This document shows, one piece after another, positions 25,523 to 34,198 of a stretch of DNA of 64,000 nucleotides. Location: the NCBI RefSeq assembly GCF_039535475.1, contig NZ_BAAAXG010000013.1, positions 62,001 through 126,000 of the forward strand, given 5' to 3'. The stretch is from Streptomyces showdoensis (lineage in GTDB: Bacteria > Actinomycetota > Actinomycetes > Streptomycetales > Streptomycetaceae). The notes below the pieces were generated by a model, which was not told where the DNA came from, did no database searches, and saw nothing but the letters and a program-made list of their open reading frames with translations. The translations under genes were made by a program, and so were the position numbers. Each line of letters opens with the position of its first letter. Position 1 is the first letter of the stretch.

Positions 25523-27397
25523 TCACGGCGGCACCGCTGTCCCGGCCCGGGCGACGACGATCAGGACGTCCTCGTGGGACCAGCGGCGGGTCCCGGTCTT
25601 CGGCGGGTTGAGGAGCGGGACCCGCGAGTCGCCGGGGCGGTAGCCGAGTGCGGTGGCGCCCTGGCGGCCGGCGGCCTCGACGAGCGTGGCGAAGGGGGCC
25701 TCGGTCCCGGCGGGGACGTAGTCGGTGGCGGGGCGCAGCCGGATCGCGTTGCCCGTGGGCGAGAACAGCTCGTCGAAGGCCGCCGCGAGTTCGGCGGTCT
25801 GCGACACCTGCGCCATGAGCAGCCCGACCAGCCGTCCGCCGACCACGAGGTCCGTGTGCGCACCGGACGGGGCGAGGCGGCGGTGCCGGACGTCGCTCAG
25901 CTCGGCGACGGTACGGACCGGACACCCCGACTCGCGCTCGGCGGCGCGCAGCCGGAGGAGGGTGACGAGGGCCTGCTCGTCGGGGTCGGGGTGCCCGTCG
26001 GGCCCGCCGAGGACGAGGACGGGGTGGGCGGGCCGGGCCGGGTCCGTGGGTGGGAGGGTCTGTTCGCGGATCGCCTCCCAGCCGTTGTGGGACAGGCCGG
26101 CGACGATCTCCGGGCCCCGCCGGTTCCAGCCCAGCACGACGACGCGGGCGGGGGCGGCGGGCGGTGCGGACTCCGCCGGTGGGCGGGGCGGGGGCGGTGG
26201 GGGCGGGGTCGTGGTCCAGGTCGGCGGGGTCCCGTCCTCGGCCAGGACGACGACGGCGTCGCCGGGGCCGAGGGCCGTGCGCGGCGGCGGGTTGAGGAGC
26301 GGCGGGCCGTCCGGGCGCACGAGGCCCACCACGCAGCCGTCCGCGCAGGCCGTCCGCAGCTCGCCGAAGGTCCGGCCGACGAGCCCGGGGACGCGGTGGA
26401 CGTGCAGCTCGGCACCGGCGAAGTCGAGCAGGTCCTCCAGCACGAGCGGCAGTCCGGGTTCGAGGACGCACTGGACCAGGATCCGGGCCGCGACGCCGTC
26501 GACGTCCAGGACCACCGCGCCGGGCCCGGCGGCCTGCCGGGCGGTGGAGACGTGCCGGCTCTGCCGGACCGCCGCCACGACCCGTACCGGACGCACCTCG
26601 CCGACCACGGCCCGCAGCGCGAGCAGCGTCTTGACCACCTGGGTGTCGGCCTCGGGGGTGTCCGGCGGCAGCACCACGACCGTCCCGGCGGCGGCCGGGC
26701 CGACGCGCGCGAGGGCCGCCGGATCGGCGGGGCGGCCCCGGCGGCAGATCAGCCGCACCCGTCGGCCGCCGACGGCGGCGGCCACCGCCCGTAACTCCCG
26801 CTCCATGTCGAGCTTGTCGCGGTCGGCGAGGACGACCACGGCGCCGTGCCGCCGCTGGGCGTGCGCGGCGAGCAGTTCGGCGACGAGCGTCGGGGTCTGC
26901 TCGGACCAGCCGAGGACCAGCGAGTGACCGCGCTCCACGACCGTCGACTGGCCGCGCTGGAGCTCCGTCAGCCGGTCGGTGATGGCGGTGGTGACGAGGC
27001 CGACGAGGGTGGAGACGTACAGCAGGGACACCAGGGCGAGGAGGACGGTGAGGACGACCCGCAGCGGCGGACCGACCTCGCCGCCGAGCCGGAGGGTCTG
27101 GCCGACGGTCCGCCAGACGCTCTCCACCTTGCCCTGGACGGTGGCGGGCGAGCGGGAGTCGGTCCAGACGAGCAGGGCGCTCACCGGCGCGACCAGGGCC
27201 AGGCAGACCAGGGTCAGCCAGCCCGCGACCGTGGTCATGCCCTTCACCACGGTCCGGTCGATCCAGTACCGCGTCCGGTCGCGCAGCGGTGGCGCCGGGC
27301 GGGCCCGGTACGGGCCGGGGGCAGTCGGGGGCGGAACCGCGGCCGCGGGACGGCTCGTCCGCTGGGTCGGGACCGTGTACTCGCGCTCCTTACGCAC
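25523..27397 (-). CDS. CASTOR/POLLUX-like ion channel protein with RCK-type domains
   Basis: A 624-residue membrane protein. Two hydrophobic segments (about 53-77 and 110-135) flank a short loop. They are followed by tandem TrkA-N/RCK-like nucleotide-binding domains with VLGWSEQTP at about 162 and VVLGWNRRGPEI at about 419, and a Pro-rich linker between them (TTTPPPPPPPRPP). This is the build of bacterial CASTOR/POLLUX relatives, which gate K+ or other cations. Residue 202 is a TTA leucine codon (26792-26794), the only TTA noticed in a coding frame here, suggesting bldA-dependent translation. The GTG at 27397 is the probable start, though its RBS is weak. No functional link to either neighbouring cluster is evident. 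Confidence 0.82.
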   Translation of the reverse strand: MRKEREYTVPTQRTSRPAAAVPPPTAPGPYRARPAPPLRDRTRYWIDRTVVKGMTTVAGWLTLVCLALVAPVSALLVWTDSRSPATVQGKVESVWRTVGQTLRLGGEVGPPLRVVLTVLLALVSLLYVSTLVGLVTTAITDRLTELQRGQSTVVERGHSLVLGWSEQTPTLVAELLAAHAQRRHGAVVVLADRDKLDMERELRAVAAAVGGRRVRLICRRGRPADPAALARVGPAAAGTVVVLPPDTPEADTQVVKTLLALRAVVGEVRPVRVVAAVRQSRHVSTARQAAGPGAVVLDVDGVAARILVQCVLEPGLPLVLEDLLDFAGAELHVHRVPGLVGRTFGELRTACADGCVVGLVRPDGPPLLNPPPRTALGPGDAVVVLAEDGTPPTWTTTPPPPPPPRPPAESAPPAAPARVVVLGWNRRGPEIVAGLSHNGWEAIREQTLPPTDPARPAHPVLVLGGPDGHPDPDEQALVTLLRLRAAERESGCPVRTVAELSDVRHRRLAPSGAHTDLVVGGRLVGLLMAQVSQTAELAAAFDELFSPTGNAIRLRPATDYVPAGTEAPFATLVEAAGRQGATALGYRPGDSRVPLLNPPKTGTRRWSHEDVLIVVARAGTAVPP

Positions 27398-27520
27398 GTC
27401 AGCAGGGTGACGGCGGCACCGGTGCGAAACGCCGTCGACGAGCGCCGTTCATCCTTTCGGGCAGGCGGCCGGGGGTCAGGCGTTCGACTCGCGCGCGCCG
27501 CCACGCTCCCCCGTGCGCCC

Positions 27521-27550
27521 GGGCCGCCCCGCCGGCGGACGGGGCGGCCC
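27521..27550 (-). terminator. GC hairpin downstream of the PPTase gene
   Basis: GGGCCGCCCCG and CGGGGCGGCCC form a perfect 11-bp stem with an 8-nt loop, starting 9 nt after the phosphopantetheinyl transferase stop. There is no T tract. In Streptomyces such stems commonly end transcripts. Confidence 0.6.
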
Positions 27551-27558
27551 GGTGGGCG

Positions 27559-28494
27559 TCACCGGCGGACCGCCACCGCCGCCTGGTGGCCGGACGGCAC
27601 GGCCACGTCGGCCAGGAGCCAGCCGGGCGGGGCGGTCGGGACCGGGCCCGAGCCGACGTACTCGGCCGAGGGGTCCGCGCCGAGCCCGACCCCGGTCCCC
27701 TTCAGGTAGGCCTCCTTCCGCGTCCACACCCGGGCGAAGGCCGCCGGGCGCAGGTCCTGGGCGAGGGCCGCCAGTTCGGCTGACTCGGCGGGGTGGAGCA
27801 CCTCGGCGAGCTCGGCCACGAGGTGCGGGGCCGGGATCCGTTCGATGTCCACGCCGACCGGGGTGGTCGCGACGGCGATCAGGCTCAACCCCTCGCAGTG
27901 GGAGAGCGAGAAGTGCAGCCGCCCGTCCGGGAGCACCGGCCGCCCGTGCGGCTCGCCGCAGCAGGGGCAGGGCGCCCGCTCCACCGTGACGCCGCGCGGT
28001 GCGACGCCGAGGTGGGCGCCGAGCAGCCGGCGCAGGCCCACGTGCGCGCACAGGTACGTGGCGCGGTCGCCCGGCCGCCGGAACTCCCCGGCCCGCGCCA
28101 GCTCCTCCGCGTCGAGCACGAGCGAGGCGTACCGGGCCGCGCTGTCCTCGTGCACCTCGGTGGCGACCAGCCAGAGCTGCGGACGGGCCGCCCGGGGGCC
28201 GGGCGGCAGCACCGGCGCCGAGGGCAGCGGCGGGAGCGGGGACGGGCGGAGGAGGGAGGAGGAGGCGGTGCGTTCGACGGAGGGTGCGGATCGGTCGGGA
28301 GCCGGGACGTACAGGGTGGTCGCCGGTACGGACGAGGCGGCCGAGGGTACGGACAGGGCGGCCGGGGCCACGGACAGGACCGCGGCGGGTGCGGACGGGG
28401 CGGCAGGGGAAGCGGACCGTGCGGGCGCCGGGGCGTGGAGCCCGGGGCCGGGTGCGTGCGGGGTCGGCGGGGGTGCGGGGGTCTGCGGGGTCAT
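27559..28494 (-). CDS. Sfp-type 4'-phosphopantetheinyl transferase
   Basis: Transfers phosphopantetheine from CoA to the NRPS carrier domains, 311 residues. Core motifs are FSLSHCEG, VGVDIERI (magnesium-binding Asp/Glu) and WTRKEAYLKGTG. The first 100 or so residues are Ala/Pro/Ser-rich and look disordered. Sfp enzymes average about 230 residues, so the real start may be further in or the extension may be genuine. It lies 7 nt downstream of the MFS gene, so the two are co-transcribed with the NRPS support genes. Confidence 0.9.
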   Translation of the reverse strand: MTPQTPAPPPTPHAPGPGLHAPAPARSASPAAPSAPAAVLSVAPAALSVPSAASSVPATTLYVPAPDRSAPSVERTASSSLLRPSPLPPLPSAPVLPPGPRAARPQLWLVATEVHEDSAARYASLVLDAEELARAGEFRRPGDRATYLCAHVGLRRLLGAHLGVAPRGVTVERAPCPCCGEPHGRPVLPDGRLHFSLSHCEGLSLIAVATTPVGVDIERIPAPHLVAELAEVLHPAESAELAALAQDLRPAAFARVWTRKEAYLKGTGVGLGADPSAEYVGSGPVPTAPPGWLLADVAVPSGHQAAVAVRR

Positions 28495-28501
28495 GTCTGC
28501 C

Positions 28502-29791
28502 TCACACGGACGTGGCGGTGGTCTCCGGCGCGGTGCGGATGCGGTCCTCGGTGCGCGGCTCGGCGGCCTTCCCCCGGGCGGCGGCGCGCAGCGCGACGCC
28601 CGCGGCGATCGGGGAGACCAGGGCGAGGCCGGCGCACATCAGCCAGGTGCCGGTCACCCCGAGGTGCAGCGAGACCGGGGTGAAGACGGCGAGCGAGAGC
28701 GGTGCCGCGCCGATCCCGGACAGCGCGAAGGTCGACATCGCGGCGCCCATCCGGCCCTCGGGCACCGCCTGCTGATAGGCCGTGACCAGCGCCGGACCGT
28801 TGAGGCCCGAGAGCAGGCCGACGACGGCCGCCGCCCCGGCGAGCAGTCCGGGCGAGGGCACGAGGGCCATCGCGCCCATGCCGAGGGCCAGACCGGTGCC
28901 CGTCACGACCAGCTTGAGGTGGGTCGGGATGCGGTGGGCCAGCGCGGCGCCGAGCGCGGCCGAGGCGAGCGCCCCCGCGCTGAAGGCGGCGAGGACGAAC
29001 GCCACCGCGCCCACGCCCCAGCCCTGGTCGGCGGCGCGCAGCGGCAGCGCGACCTCGGCCGGCCACAGGAACGCCAGGTCCATCGCGAAGCAGGCCACGA
29101 ACATCCAGCGCAGCCGCGGGTGGGCGGCGAGCAGGCGGAAGCCGTCGCCGGAGCGGCGCAGCAGCGACGGGCCGCCCGGCGCGGCGGCCTCGGGCCGCTT
29201 CATGCCGTGCGTGACGTGCGCGGCGCAGCCGAGCCAGAGGGCGCAGCCGACGGCGGCGGCCGTCATCGCGACGGGCAGTCCGCCGACCACCACGAGCCAG
29301 GCACCGAGCGGGGAGCCCGCGATGGGGGCGAGGCGCAGCACCATGGAGAAGAGGGAGTTGGCGCGCCCGAGGTGCTCCTGGGGTGCCAGATGGGGCAGCA
29401 GGACGCCGGAGGCCGGGCCGGTGAGGCCGAGCAGGACGCCGTCGACGAGGGCGATGACGATCAGCGGCCACAGGGTGTGGGTGGTGGCGGTGACGACGGT
29501 GCCCGCGGCCAGGACCAGGACGCGGACGCTGGTGGCGCGCAGCAGGAGGGCGCGCGGGCCGAGGAGGTCGGTCAGGGCGCCGCCGAAGAGGAGCAGCAGG
29601 GCGCGGGGCAGGGTGGCCGCGAGGGTCACGGCGGTGACGGCGCCTCGGCCGCCGAGCTGGACGGCGGTCCAGCTCATGGCGATGAGGAGCGCGAAACTGC
29701 CCGCCTGTACGGCGGCCTGACCGACGACGAGGCTGCTGATGCGGCGCCAGTCGACGGCGGGGGCGGGCGGATCGGCGAGGGGCGTGGCCAT
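28502..29791 (-). CDS. MFS transporter, probable peptide exporter
   Basis: A 429-residue polytopic membrane protein of the major facilitator superfamily, with about 10-12 hydrophobic segments. The cytoplasmic loop after TM2 reads GGALTDLLGPRALLLR, the family loop 2-3 motif. A hydrophilic loop around residues 190-215 separates the two halves. The type resembles enterobactin/macrolide-exporter-like MFS proteins found in NRPS clusters. Efflux of the cluster product or self-resistance is the likely role, inferred from position between the PPTase and the precursor genes. Confidence 0.85.
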   Translation of the reverse strand: MATPLADPPAPAVDWRRISSLVVGQAAVQAGSFALLIAMSWTAVQLGGRGAVTAVTLAATLPRALLLLFGGALTDLLGPRALLLRATSVRVLVLAAGTVVTATTHTLWPLIVIALVDGVLLGLTGPASGVLLPHLAPQEHLGRANSLFSMVLRLAPIAGSPLGAWLVVVGGLPVAMTAAAVGCALWLGCAAHVTHGMKRPEAAAPGGPSLLRRSGDGFRLLAAHPRLRWMFVACFAMDLAFLWPAEVALPLRAADQGWGVGAVAFVLAAFSAGALASAALGAALAHRIPTHLKLVVTGTGLALGMGAMALVPSPGLLAGAAAVVGLLSGLNGPALVTAYQQAVPEGRMGAAMSTFALSGIGAAPLSLAVFTPVSLHLGVTGTWLMCAGLALVSPIAAGVALRAAARGKAAEPRTEDRIRTAPETTATSV

Positions 29792-29816
29792 GGGATCGGC
29801 TTTCTGTGGGCGGGAG

Positions 29817-29902
29817 GGCTGCTGCGTGCGGGTGGGGCTGCTGCGTACGGGGGGGCTGCTGCGTACGGGGGGCTGCTGCGTACGGAGGGCTGCTGCCTGC
29901 TG
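29817..29902. repeat. Tandem 17-19 bp repeat upstream of the MFS gene
   Basis: Five units built on GGGCTGCTGCGTACGGG recur at 29819, 29838, 29856, 29873 and 29890 (spacings 19, 18, 17, 17). They occupy most of the 150-nt gap between the 105-residue gene and the MFS start. A leader, regulator array or slippage product are all possible. Confidence 0.8.
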
Positions 29903-29941
29903 GAGGGGAGCGGGCCGCCGGCGGAGTGGGTCGGCGTTCGG

Positions 29942-30259
29942 TCAGGTGCGGGGGCGGAGCCGGATGCGGGTGGCCGGGGGTGCGCCGTGGAGGGTGGCCG
30001 CCACCGCGAGGGCCACTGCGCGGTCGGTTGCCCGGCGCAGGACCCGGGGGGCGAGGCCCCGGGGCGCGCGGAGTTCGACGTGCCCGCCGAGGTAGCCGCG
30101 GCCGGCCTCGCCGAGGGCGCGCTGCGCGGTGCGGCGGGCGGTGCCCTCGACCCCGTACGGCAGGCGGCCGGGGGCGCCGACGGTGACGCCGGGGGTCTCC
30201 CGCACCGAGAACCGGGCGTGCACGGTGCGGGAGGCGCCGCGCCGGGGCGGCCTCAACAC
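29942..30259 (-). CDS. Hypothetical 105-residue basic protein
   Basis: The GTG at 30259 overlaps the stop of the FMN glutamate-synthase-like gene by 7 nt, the arrangement used throughout this operon, so it is probably translated. The protein is Arg-rich with no Cys and only moderate hydrophobicity. It has a VHARFSVRETPGVTVG strand-like start and an Ala-rich helical C-terminal half (RATDRAVALAVAATLHG). No family is recognised. It is the last gene of the mutase/ligase cassette and may be an accessory subunit of one of its enzymes. Confidence 0.6.
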   Translation of the reverse strand: MLRPPRRGASRTVHARFSVRETPGVTVGAPGRLPYGVEGTARRTAQRALGEAGRGYLGGHVELRAPRGLAPRVLRRATDRAVALAVAATLHGAPPATRIRLRPRT

Positions 30260-31683
30260 GGGACCGCTCCCTGAGCCGGGTCCCAGAGGTCGTCCGGGGC
30301 CAGGGCGGCGGGCGCGTACTTGCCGAGGGCGCTGACGAGCAGCCGGAGTTCGAGGGCGAGGGCCTCGACGAGGCGTTCCAGGCCGTGCTCGGGGTCCTCG
30401 TCGACGGCGACGAGGGCGGCCCGGCCGAGGCCGACCGCGGTGGCCCCGAGGGCGAGGGCGCGGACGGCCCGGCCGCCCTCCCACACGCCGCCGCTGGCGA
30501 GGAGGCAGCCCCCGGGCCGGCCGATCCGGCGCAGGCACTCGGCGAGGGGCAGGCCGACCTGGTCCAGGAACACCCCGGGTGCCCAGCCGGTGCCGCCCTC
30601 GGCTCCGTCGACGGTGACGGCGTCCGCCCCGGCGGCCCAGGCGGTGCGGGCGGCCCGCTCGATGTCGCGGCCGGGGTGGAACTTCACCCAGGTCCGCGCC
30701 TTGGGGAAGTTGTTGCGCATGAAGCGGAGCTGCTGGCGGAGGATCTCCTCGGTGAAGGTGCCGGGGGTCGCGCAGCGGAGCAGCCGGGGGGCGTCCTCGC
30801 CGAAGACCTCGCGGACCGTGAAGCGGCGGGCGAGCTGTTCGGCCTCGGCGCGGCCGACGACGGTCATGCCGCCGAGGCCGGGCTTGGCGCCCTGGCCGGT
30901 CTTCAGCTCGAAGGCGAGCCGGCCGGTCTCCAGGAGCGGGCGGAAGGCGGGGTCGCTGTAGAGGAGGTTCCAGACCTCGGAGTCGGCGTCCTCGGTGGAC
31001 TGCTGGACGACGATGCCTCCGACGCCGTCGGGCGCCGCCTCCAGATAGGCCTCGACGCGGGCGCGCAGGGCGGAGCGGGTCGCGTCGCCGGCCTTGCGGT
31101 AGCCGTGGACGGGGACCATGTTCTCGCCGATGACCATGGGGATGCCGAGGCGGGCGGCCTGCCGGCTCGCGTGGACGGCGAGGTCGCCGCTGCCGGCCCG
31201 GGTGGAGCCGAAGGCGGAGAGGTAGAGCGGCAGCCGGGCGGTGAAGCCGCCGACCCGCGCGGTGAGGTCGACGTCGCCGAACTCGGGCTCGCGGGCGAGG
31301 TCGATGAGCTTCTCCAGGCGCTCCGGCATGAAGACCGGCGGGACGATCCGCAGCCGGTCCAGGGCGTCCCCGGTGTGCCCGGCGGCCGGGCCGTGGAGGT
31401 GGGCGCCGTAGGTGCCGGGGTCCGGGAAGACGGCGGCGGCTCCGGTCCTGGCCCGCGCCCGCACCTGTGCCTCGGGAAAGCCGGGGGCGGAGAGGCCGGA
31501 CGGCCCTGACCGCGGGGACGGAGCCGACGTCGAGGAGGGGGCGGACGGGGCGGACGGTGCGGACGGGGCCGGGGCCGTGAGCGGGGCGGGCTCCGTCGGC
31601 GGGAGGGGCGCGGCGAAGCCGTCCACGGGCTGTGCGGCGGGAACGGCCGGCATGGCCGGGGCGGCCGGGATCGTCATCGTCAC
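30253..31683 (-). CDS. FMN-binding glutamate-synthase-like domain protein lacking Fe-S cysteines
   Basis: A 476-residue protein. Residues 1-75 are Ala/Pro/Ser-rich and probably disordered. The rest is a TIM barrel of the glutamate synthase central/FMN domain family, with ELKTGQGAKPGLGG, VDGAEGGTGWAPG and LASGGVWEGGRAVRALALGATAVGLGRAAL. Canonical enzymes have a Cys-rich 3Fe-4S loop just after the last motif; here it reads AVDEDPEHG with no cysteine. It may still oxidise or reduce a small amino compound through FMN. The GTG start overlaps the stop of the synthetase-like gene. Local glutamate supply for the mutase, or redox chemistry on a methylaspartate derivative, is inferred. Confidence 0.82.
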   Translation of the reverse strand: MTMTIPAAPAMPAVPAAQPVDGFAAPLPPTEPAPLTAPAPSAPSAPSAPSSTSAPSPRSGPSGLSAPGFPEAQVRARARTGAAAVFPDPGTYGAHLHGPAAGHTGDALDRLRIVPPVFMPERLEKLIDLAREPEFGDVDLTARVGGFTARLPLYLSAFGSTRAGSGDLAVHASRQAARLGIPMVIGENMVPVHGYRKAGDATRSALRARVEAYLEAAPDGVGGIVVQQSTEDADSEVWNLLYSDPAFRPLLETGRLAFELKTGQGAKPGLGGMTVVGRAEAEQLARRFTVREVFGEDAPRLLRCATPGTFTEEILRQQLRFMRNNFPKARTWVKFHPGRDIERAARTAWAAGADAVTVDGAEGGTGWAPGVFLDQVGLPLAECLRRIGRPGGCLLASGGVWEGGRAVRALALGATAVGLGRAALVAVDEDPEHGLERLVEALALELRLLVSALGKYAPAALAPDDLWDPAQGAVPC

Positions 31684-32687
31684 GGGGTCACCACTCCGGG
31701 GAGCTTCGGGTAGGCGCTGACCTGCCAGAGGGCGTCGAAGCCGGTGAGGAAGCGGACCAGGCGCTGGAGCCCCATGCCGAAGCCGGCGCTGGCCGGGATG
31801 CCCTCGCGGGCCTCCTTCAGGTACCAGGCGTACTTGGCGGGGTTCTCGCCGCTCTCCCGCATCCGGGTGACGAGGGTGGCGTAGTCGGCCTCGCGCTCGC
31901 TGCCGGAGACCAGCTCGCCGTAGCCGTGCGGGGCGATCAGGTCGAAGTTGCGGAGCACGCCGGGGCGTTCGGGGTCCTCGCGGTCGTAGAAGCCGCGCGA
32001 GCCCTTGGGGTAGTCGTCGACGAAGAAGGGGCGGTCGCTCTCCAGGGAGAGGATGCGCTCGCCGGTCCAGTCGATCTCGCCGTCCGGGTTCTGCGGGTGG
32101 CCGAGGGACAGCAGCCGGGAGACGGCCTCGTCGTGCGTGCGCACGTCGTACTTCCCGGCGCGGATGTCCGCGAAGTCGGCCTCCATGCGGCCGAGTCCGG
32201 TGAGGACCTCGGGAATCGTGGTCCAGACGTGCTCGGTGACGTGGGAGAGCAGCCCGGCGGCGATCTCCTGGGCCTCCTCGCGGCCCGCGTCGGCGATCTC
32301 GACGTCGATCTGGTGGAACTCGACCAGGTGCCGGCCGGTGGTGGCGGTCTCCTCGGGCTCCACGCGGACGTTGGGGGCGACGTAGAAGAGGCGGGGGAAG
32401 CCGCGCAGGGACGCCTGCTTGTAGAGGATGGCGCTGGTCATGAGCTTGTACGGGTGCCCGTAGTAGTCGACGTCGAGGGCCTTGGCCCCACGGCCGCCCG
32501 GGTCGGTGACGGGTCCGACGAGCGGCGGGAGCAGCTCGGTGAACCCCTGTCCGCGCAGGTAGTCGCGGGCGCCCTGGAGGGCCTCCTGCTGGACGAGCAT
32601 GGCGGCCCGCAGCTCGGGCGAGCGCAGGTGCTCGCCGAGCGGGGGCGGGGTGGGCGGGGCGGCGGCGAAGGGCGCGGGCTGGTCCAT
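31680..32687 (-). CDS. Asparaginyl-tRNA-synthetase-like amino acid ligase without anticodon domain
   Basis: A 335-residue class II synthetase catalytic core. Motif 2 appears as RVEPEETATTGRHLVEFHQIDVE (Arg then HL-EF, the AsnRS/AspRS form) and motif 3 as GFGMGLQRLVRFL. The N-terminal OB-fold tRNA anticodon domain is absent. This build matches archaeal AsnA (AS-AR), which activates aspartate as an adenylate and amidates it. Beside the glutamate mutase it may amidate 3-methylaspartate or Asp, or activate it for transfer; this is inference. AGGAG precedes the ATG at 32687. Its stop overlaps the next gene. Confidence 0.85.
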   Translation of the reverse strand: MDQPAPFAAAPPTPPPLGEHLRSPELRAAMLVQQEALQGARDYLRGQGFTELLPPLVGPVTDPGGRGAKALDVDYYGHPYKLMTSAILYKQASLRGFPRLFYVAPNVRVEPEETATTGRHLVEFHQIDVEIADAGREEAQEIAAGLLSHVTEHVWTTIPEVLTGLGRMEADFADIRAGKYDVRTHDEAVSRLLSLGHPQNPDGEIDWTGERILSLESDRPFFVDDYPKGSRGFYDREDPERPGVLRNFDLIAPHGYGELVSGSEREADYATLVTRMRESGENPAKYAWYLKEAREGIPASAGFGMGLQRLVRFLTGFDALWQVSAYPKLPGVVTP

Positions 32688-32806
32688 GGCGGGGCTCCTG
32701 ATCTCGTACGGGAGGGGCGGGTGTGCGGGCTGTGCGGGGCGGCGTACGGAGCGCGTACGCGGGGTGTGGGCGGCGGGCCCGTTCGGGCGGGCGGGGTCGG
32801 GGCGGG

Positions 32807-34198
32807 TCAGACGGTCAGCTCGGGCGCGGCGACGCGGCCGGGTCCCGTGTCGCGGCGTCCGGCTCGGCCGGACCGGGCGGCGTCGTCGTGGTGCCGCGCC
32901 CCGTCCCGGCGCCGGTCCTGCTCCCCGTCCCCGTCCCGGTCCCGGTCGTAGCGGTCCGCGACGTGCTGGAGGGCGGTGAGCAGTCCCGACGAGGTGAACG
33001 GGGCCGCGTCCGCGCCCGTGTCGGGGCGCAGGGGCATGGCGCCGGTGCGGGCCCAGCGGAGGCGTCCGGCAGGGTCGATGAAGCCGAGCGAACGGCCGGC
33101 GTTGTCGGGGTGGAGGCAGAGGGGCACGTCCAGCAGGCCGCGGGCGAAGGCGGCCGGCAGGGCGCGGGAGAGCTCGGGGTGGAGGCCGAGCACGGTCTCG
33201 ACGAGGGTGCGGGCCTCCTGGTAGATCTCGCCGTCCTCGGGGGCCGTGTCCGGGGCGGGGGCGCCCGCGAGCGCGGCGGCCGCGGCCGCGGTCTCCAGGG
33301 CGCGGACGTTCTCGTCGACGGTCGGGATCCGGTGGGCCTCGGCGGCGGTCTTGACGATGAGGCGCCCGGCTCCGGAGCGGACGGCGAGGCGGGCGGACGC
33401 CTCCAGGAGCCGGAGGGCGCCGCTCTCGGTGCGGGGGTAGACGCCCATGTACGTGTAGAGGACGACGTGGTGCTCGACGCCGGCCGGCAGGAACTCGGCG
33501 GCGAGCCGGTGCAGGGCCCGCAGCGCCTCCTCGTCCTGGGCGGCGTCGGTCTGCTGGGCGTAGCTGAGGGAGACGCTGCGCAGCCCGTGCCGGGCGAAGA
33601 AGAGGCACTCCAGGACGCTCATGGCGACGAGCAGGCCGGGCGGGCACAGCTGGCCGAGGAGGCAGCCGCCGAAGCTCTCCAGGTGCGGGGTGCCCGGGCT
33701 GAGTTCGGTGAGGAGTTCACAGGCGCGGACCCAGGCCGCGACGGACTCCCGCAGCGGGGTGCGGCCGTAGGGCAGGCAGTACGAGACGGGACCGCCCTCG
33801 GTCGCGTCGAGGCCCGCGGCGGTGAGGGCGCGCACGATGGCCTCGGGGCGGGCGGAGCCGTGCCTGACCTGGACCGGGAAGCCGGGTCCGCGCAGCCCGT
33901 CCAGGACGGCGCGGGTGGTGTCCGGGGAGTGGGCGGCGATCGGGTAGCCGTTGAGGCGGGTGCCGTCGGCGACGGCGGCGCGGGCGGCGTCGAGGGCGCC
34001 GACGCGGGTGTAGCTGTCGACGGTGAGGGTGCCGACCGTGTGGGCGGTGGCCGCGCGGGTGCGGGCGAGGCCGGTCCTCATGAGGTCCGGGTCGCCGAAG
34101 CCCATGCGGGGCTGGACGACGAGCCGGCCGGCGGCGGAGGCCGCGGCGACGAAGGCCCCGAAGCCGGAGCCGGCGGGGACGGTGGCGGCGGCGGTCAC
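32807..34198 (-). CDS. glmE: Glutamate (methylaspartate) mutase large subunit
   Basis: A 463-residue TIM-barrel subunit. With the B12-binding small subunit it interconverts L-glutamate and (2S,3S)-3-methylaspartate by a radical mechanism. Family features are the RLVVQPRMGFGDPDLM opening, YCLPYGRTPLRESVAAW, ESFGGCLLGQLCPPGLLVA, SLSYAQQTDAAQDEEALRAL and KTAAEAHRIPTVDENVRAL. The last about 35 residues are Arg/Asp-rich and look disordered. The GTG start at 34198 overlaps the glmS stop. In antibiotic clusters this enzyme supplies 3-methylaspartate, and no methylaspartate ammonia-lyase is seen, which favours biosynthesis over catabolism. Confidence 0.92.
   Translation of the reverse strand: MTAAATVPAGSGFGAFVAAASAAGRLVVQPRMGFGDPDLMRTGLARTRAATAHTVGTLTVDSYTRVGALDAARAAVADGTRLNGYPIAAHSPDTTRAVLDGLRGPGFPVQVRHGSARPEAIVRALTAAGLDATEGGPVSYCLPYGRTPLRESVAAWVRACELLTELSPGTPHLESFGGCLLGQLCPPGLLVAMSVLECLFFARHGLRSVSLSYAQQTDAAQDEEALRALHRLAAEFLPAGVEHHVVLYTYMGVYPRTESGALRLLEASARLAVRSGAGRLIVKTAAEAHRIPTVDENVRALETAAAAAALAGAPAPDTAPEDGEIYQEARTLVETVLGLHPELSRALPAAFARGLLDVPLCLHPDNAGRSLGFIDPAGRLRWARTGAMPLRPDTGADAAPFTSSGLLTALQHVADRYDRDRDGDGEQDRRRDGARHHDDAARSGRAGRRDTGPGRVAAPELTV

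Noticed and set aside
27476..28051. Arg-rich open frame overlapping the phosphopantetheinyl transferase
   Set aside because: It is a shadow frame. The enzyme motifs lie in the other frame, and this one has a random high-GC composition.
31680..32687. Housekeeping asparaginyl- or lysyl-tRNA synthetase
   Set aside because: The anticodon-binding OB domain is missing, the length is only 335 residues, and the gene is coupled to a biosynthetic cassette.
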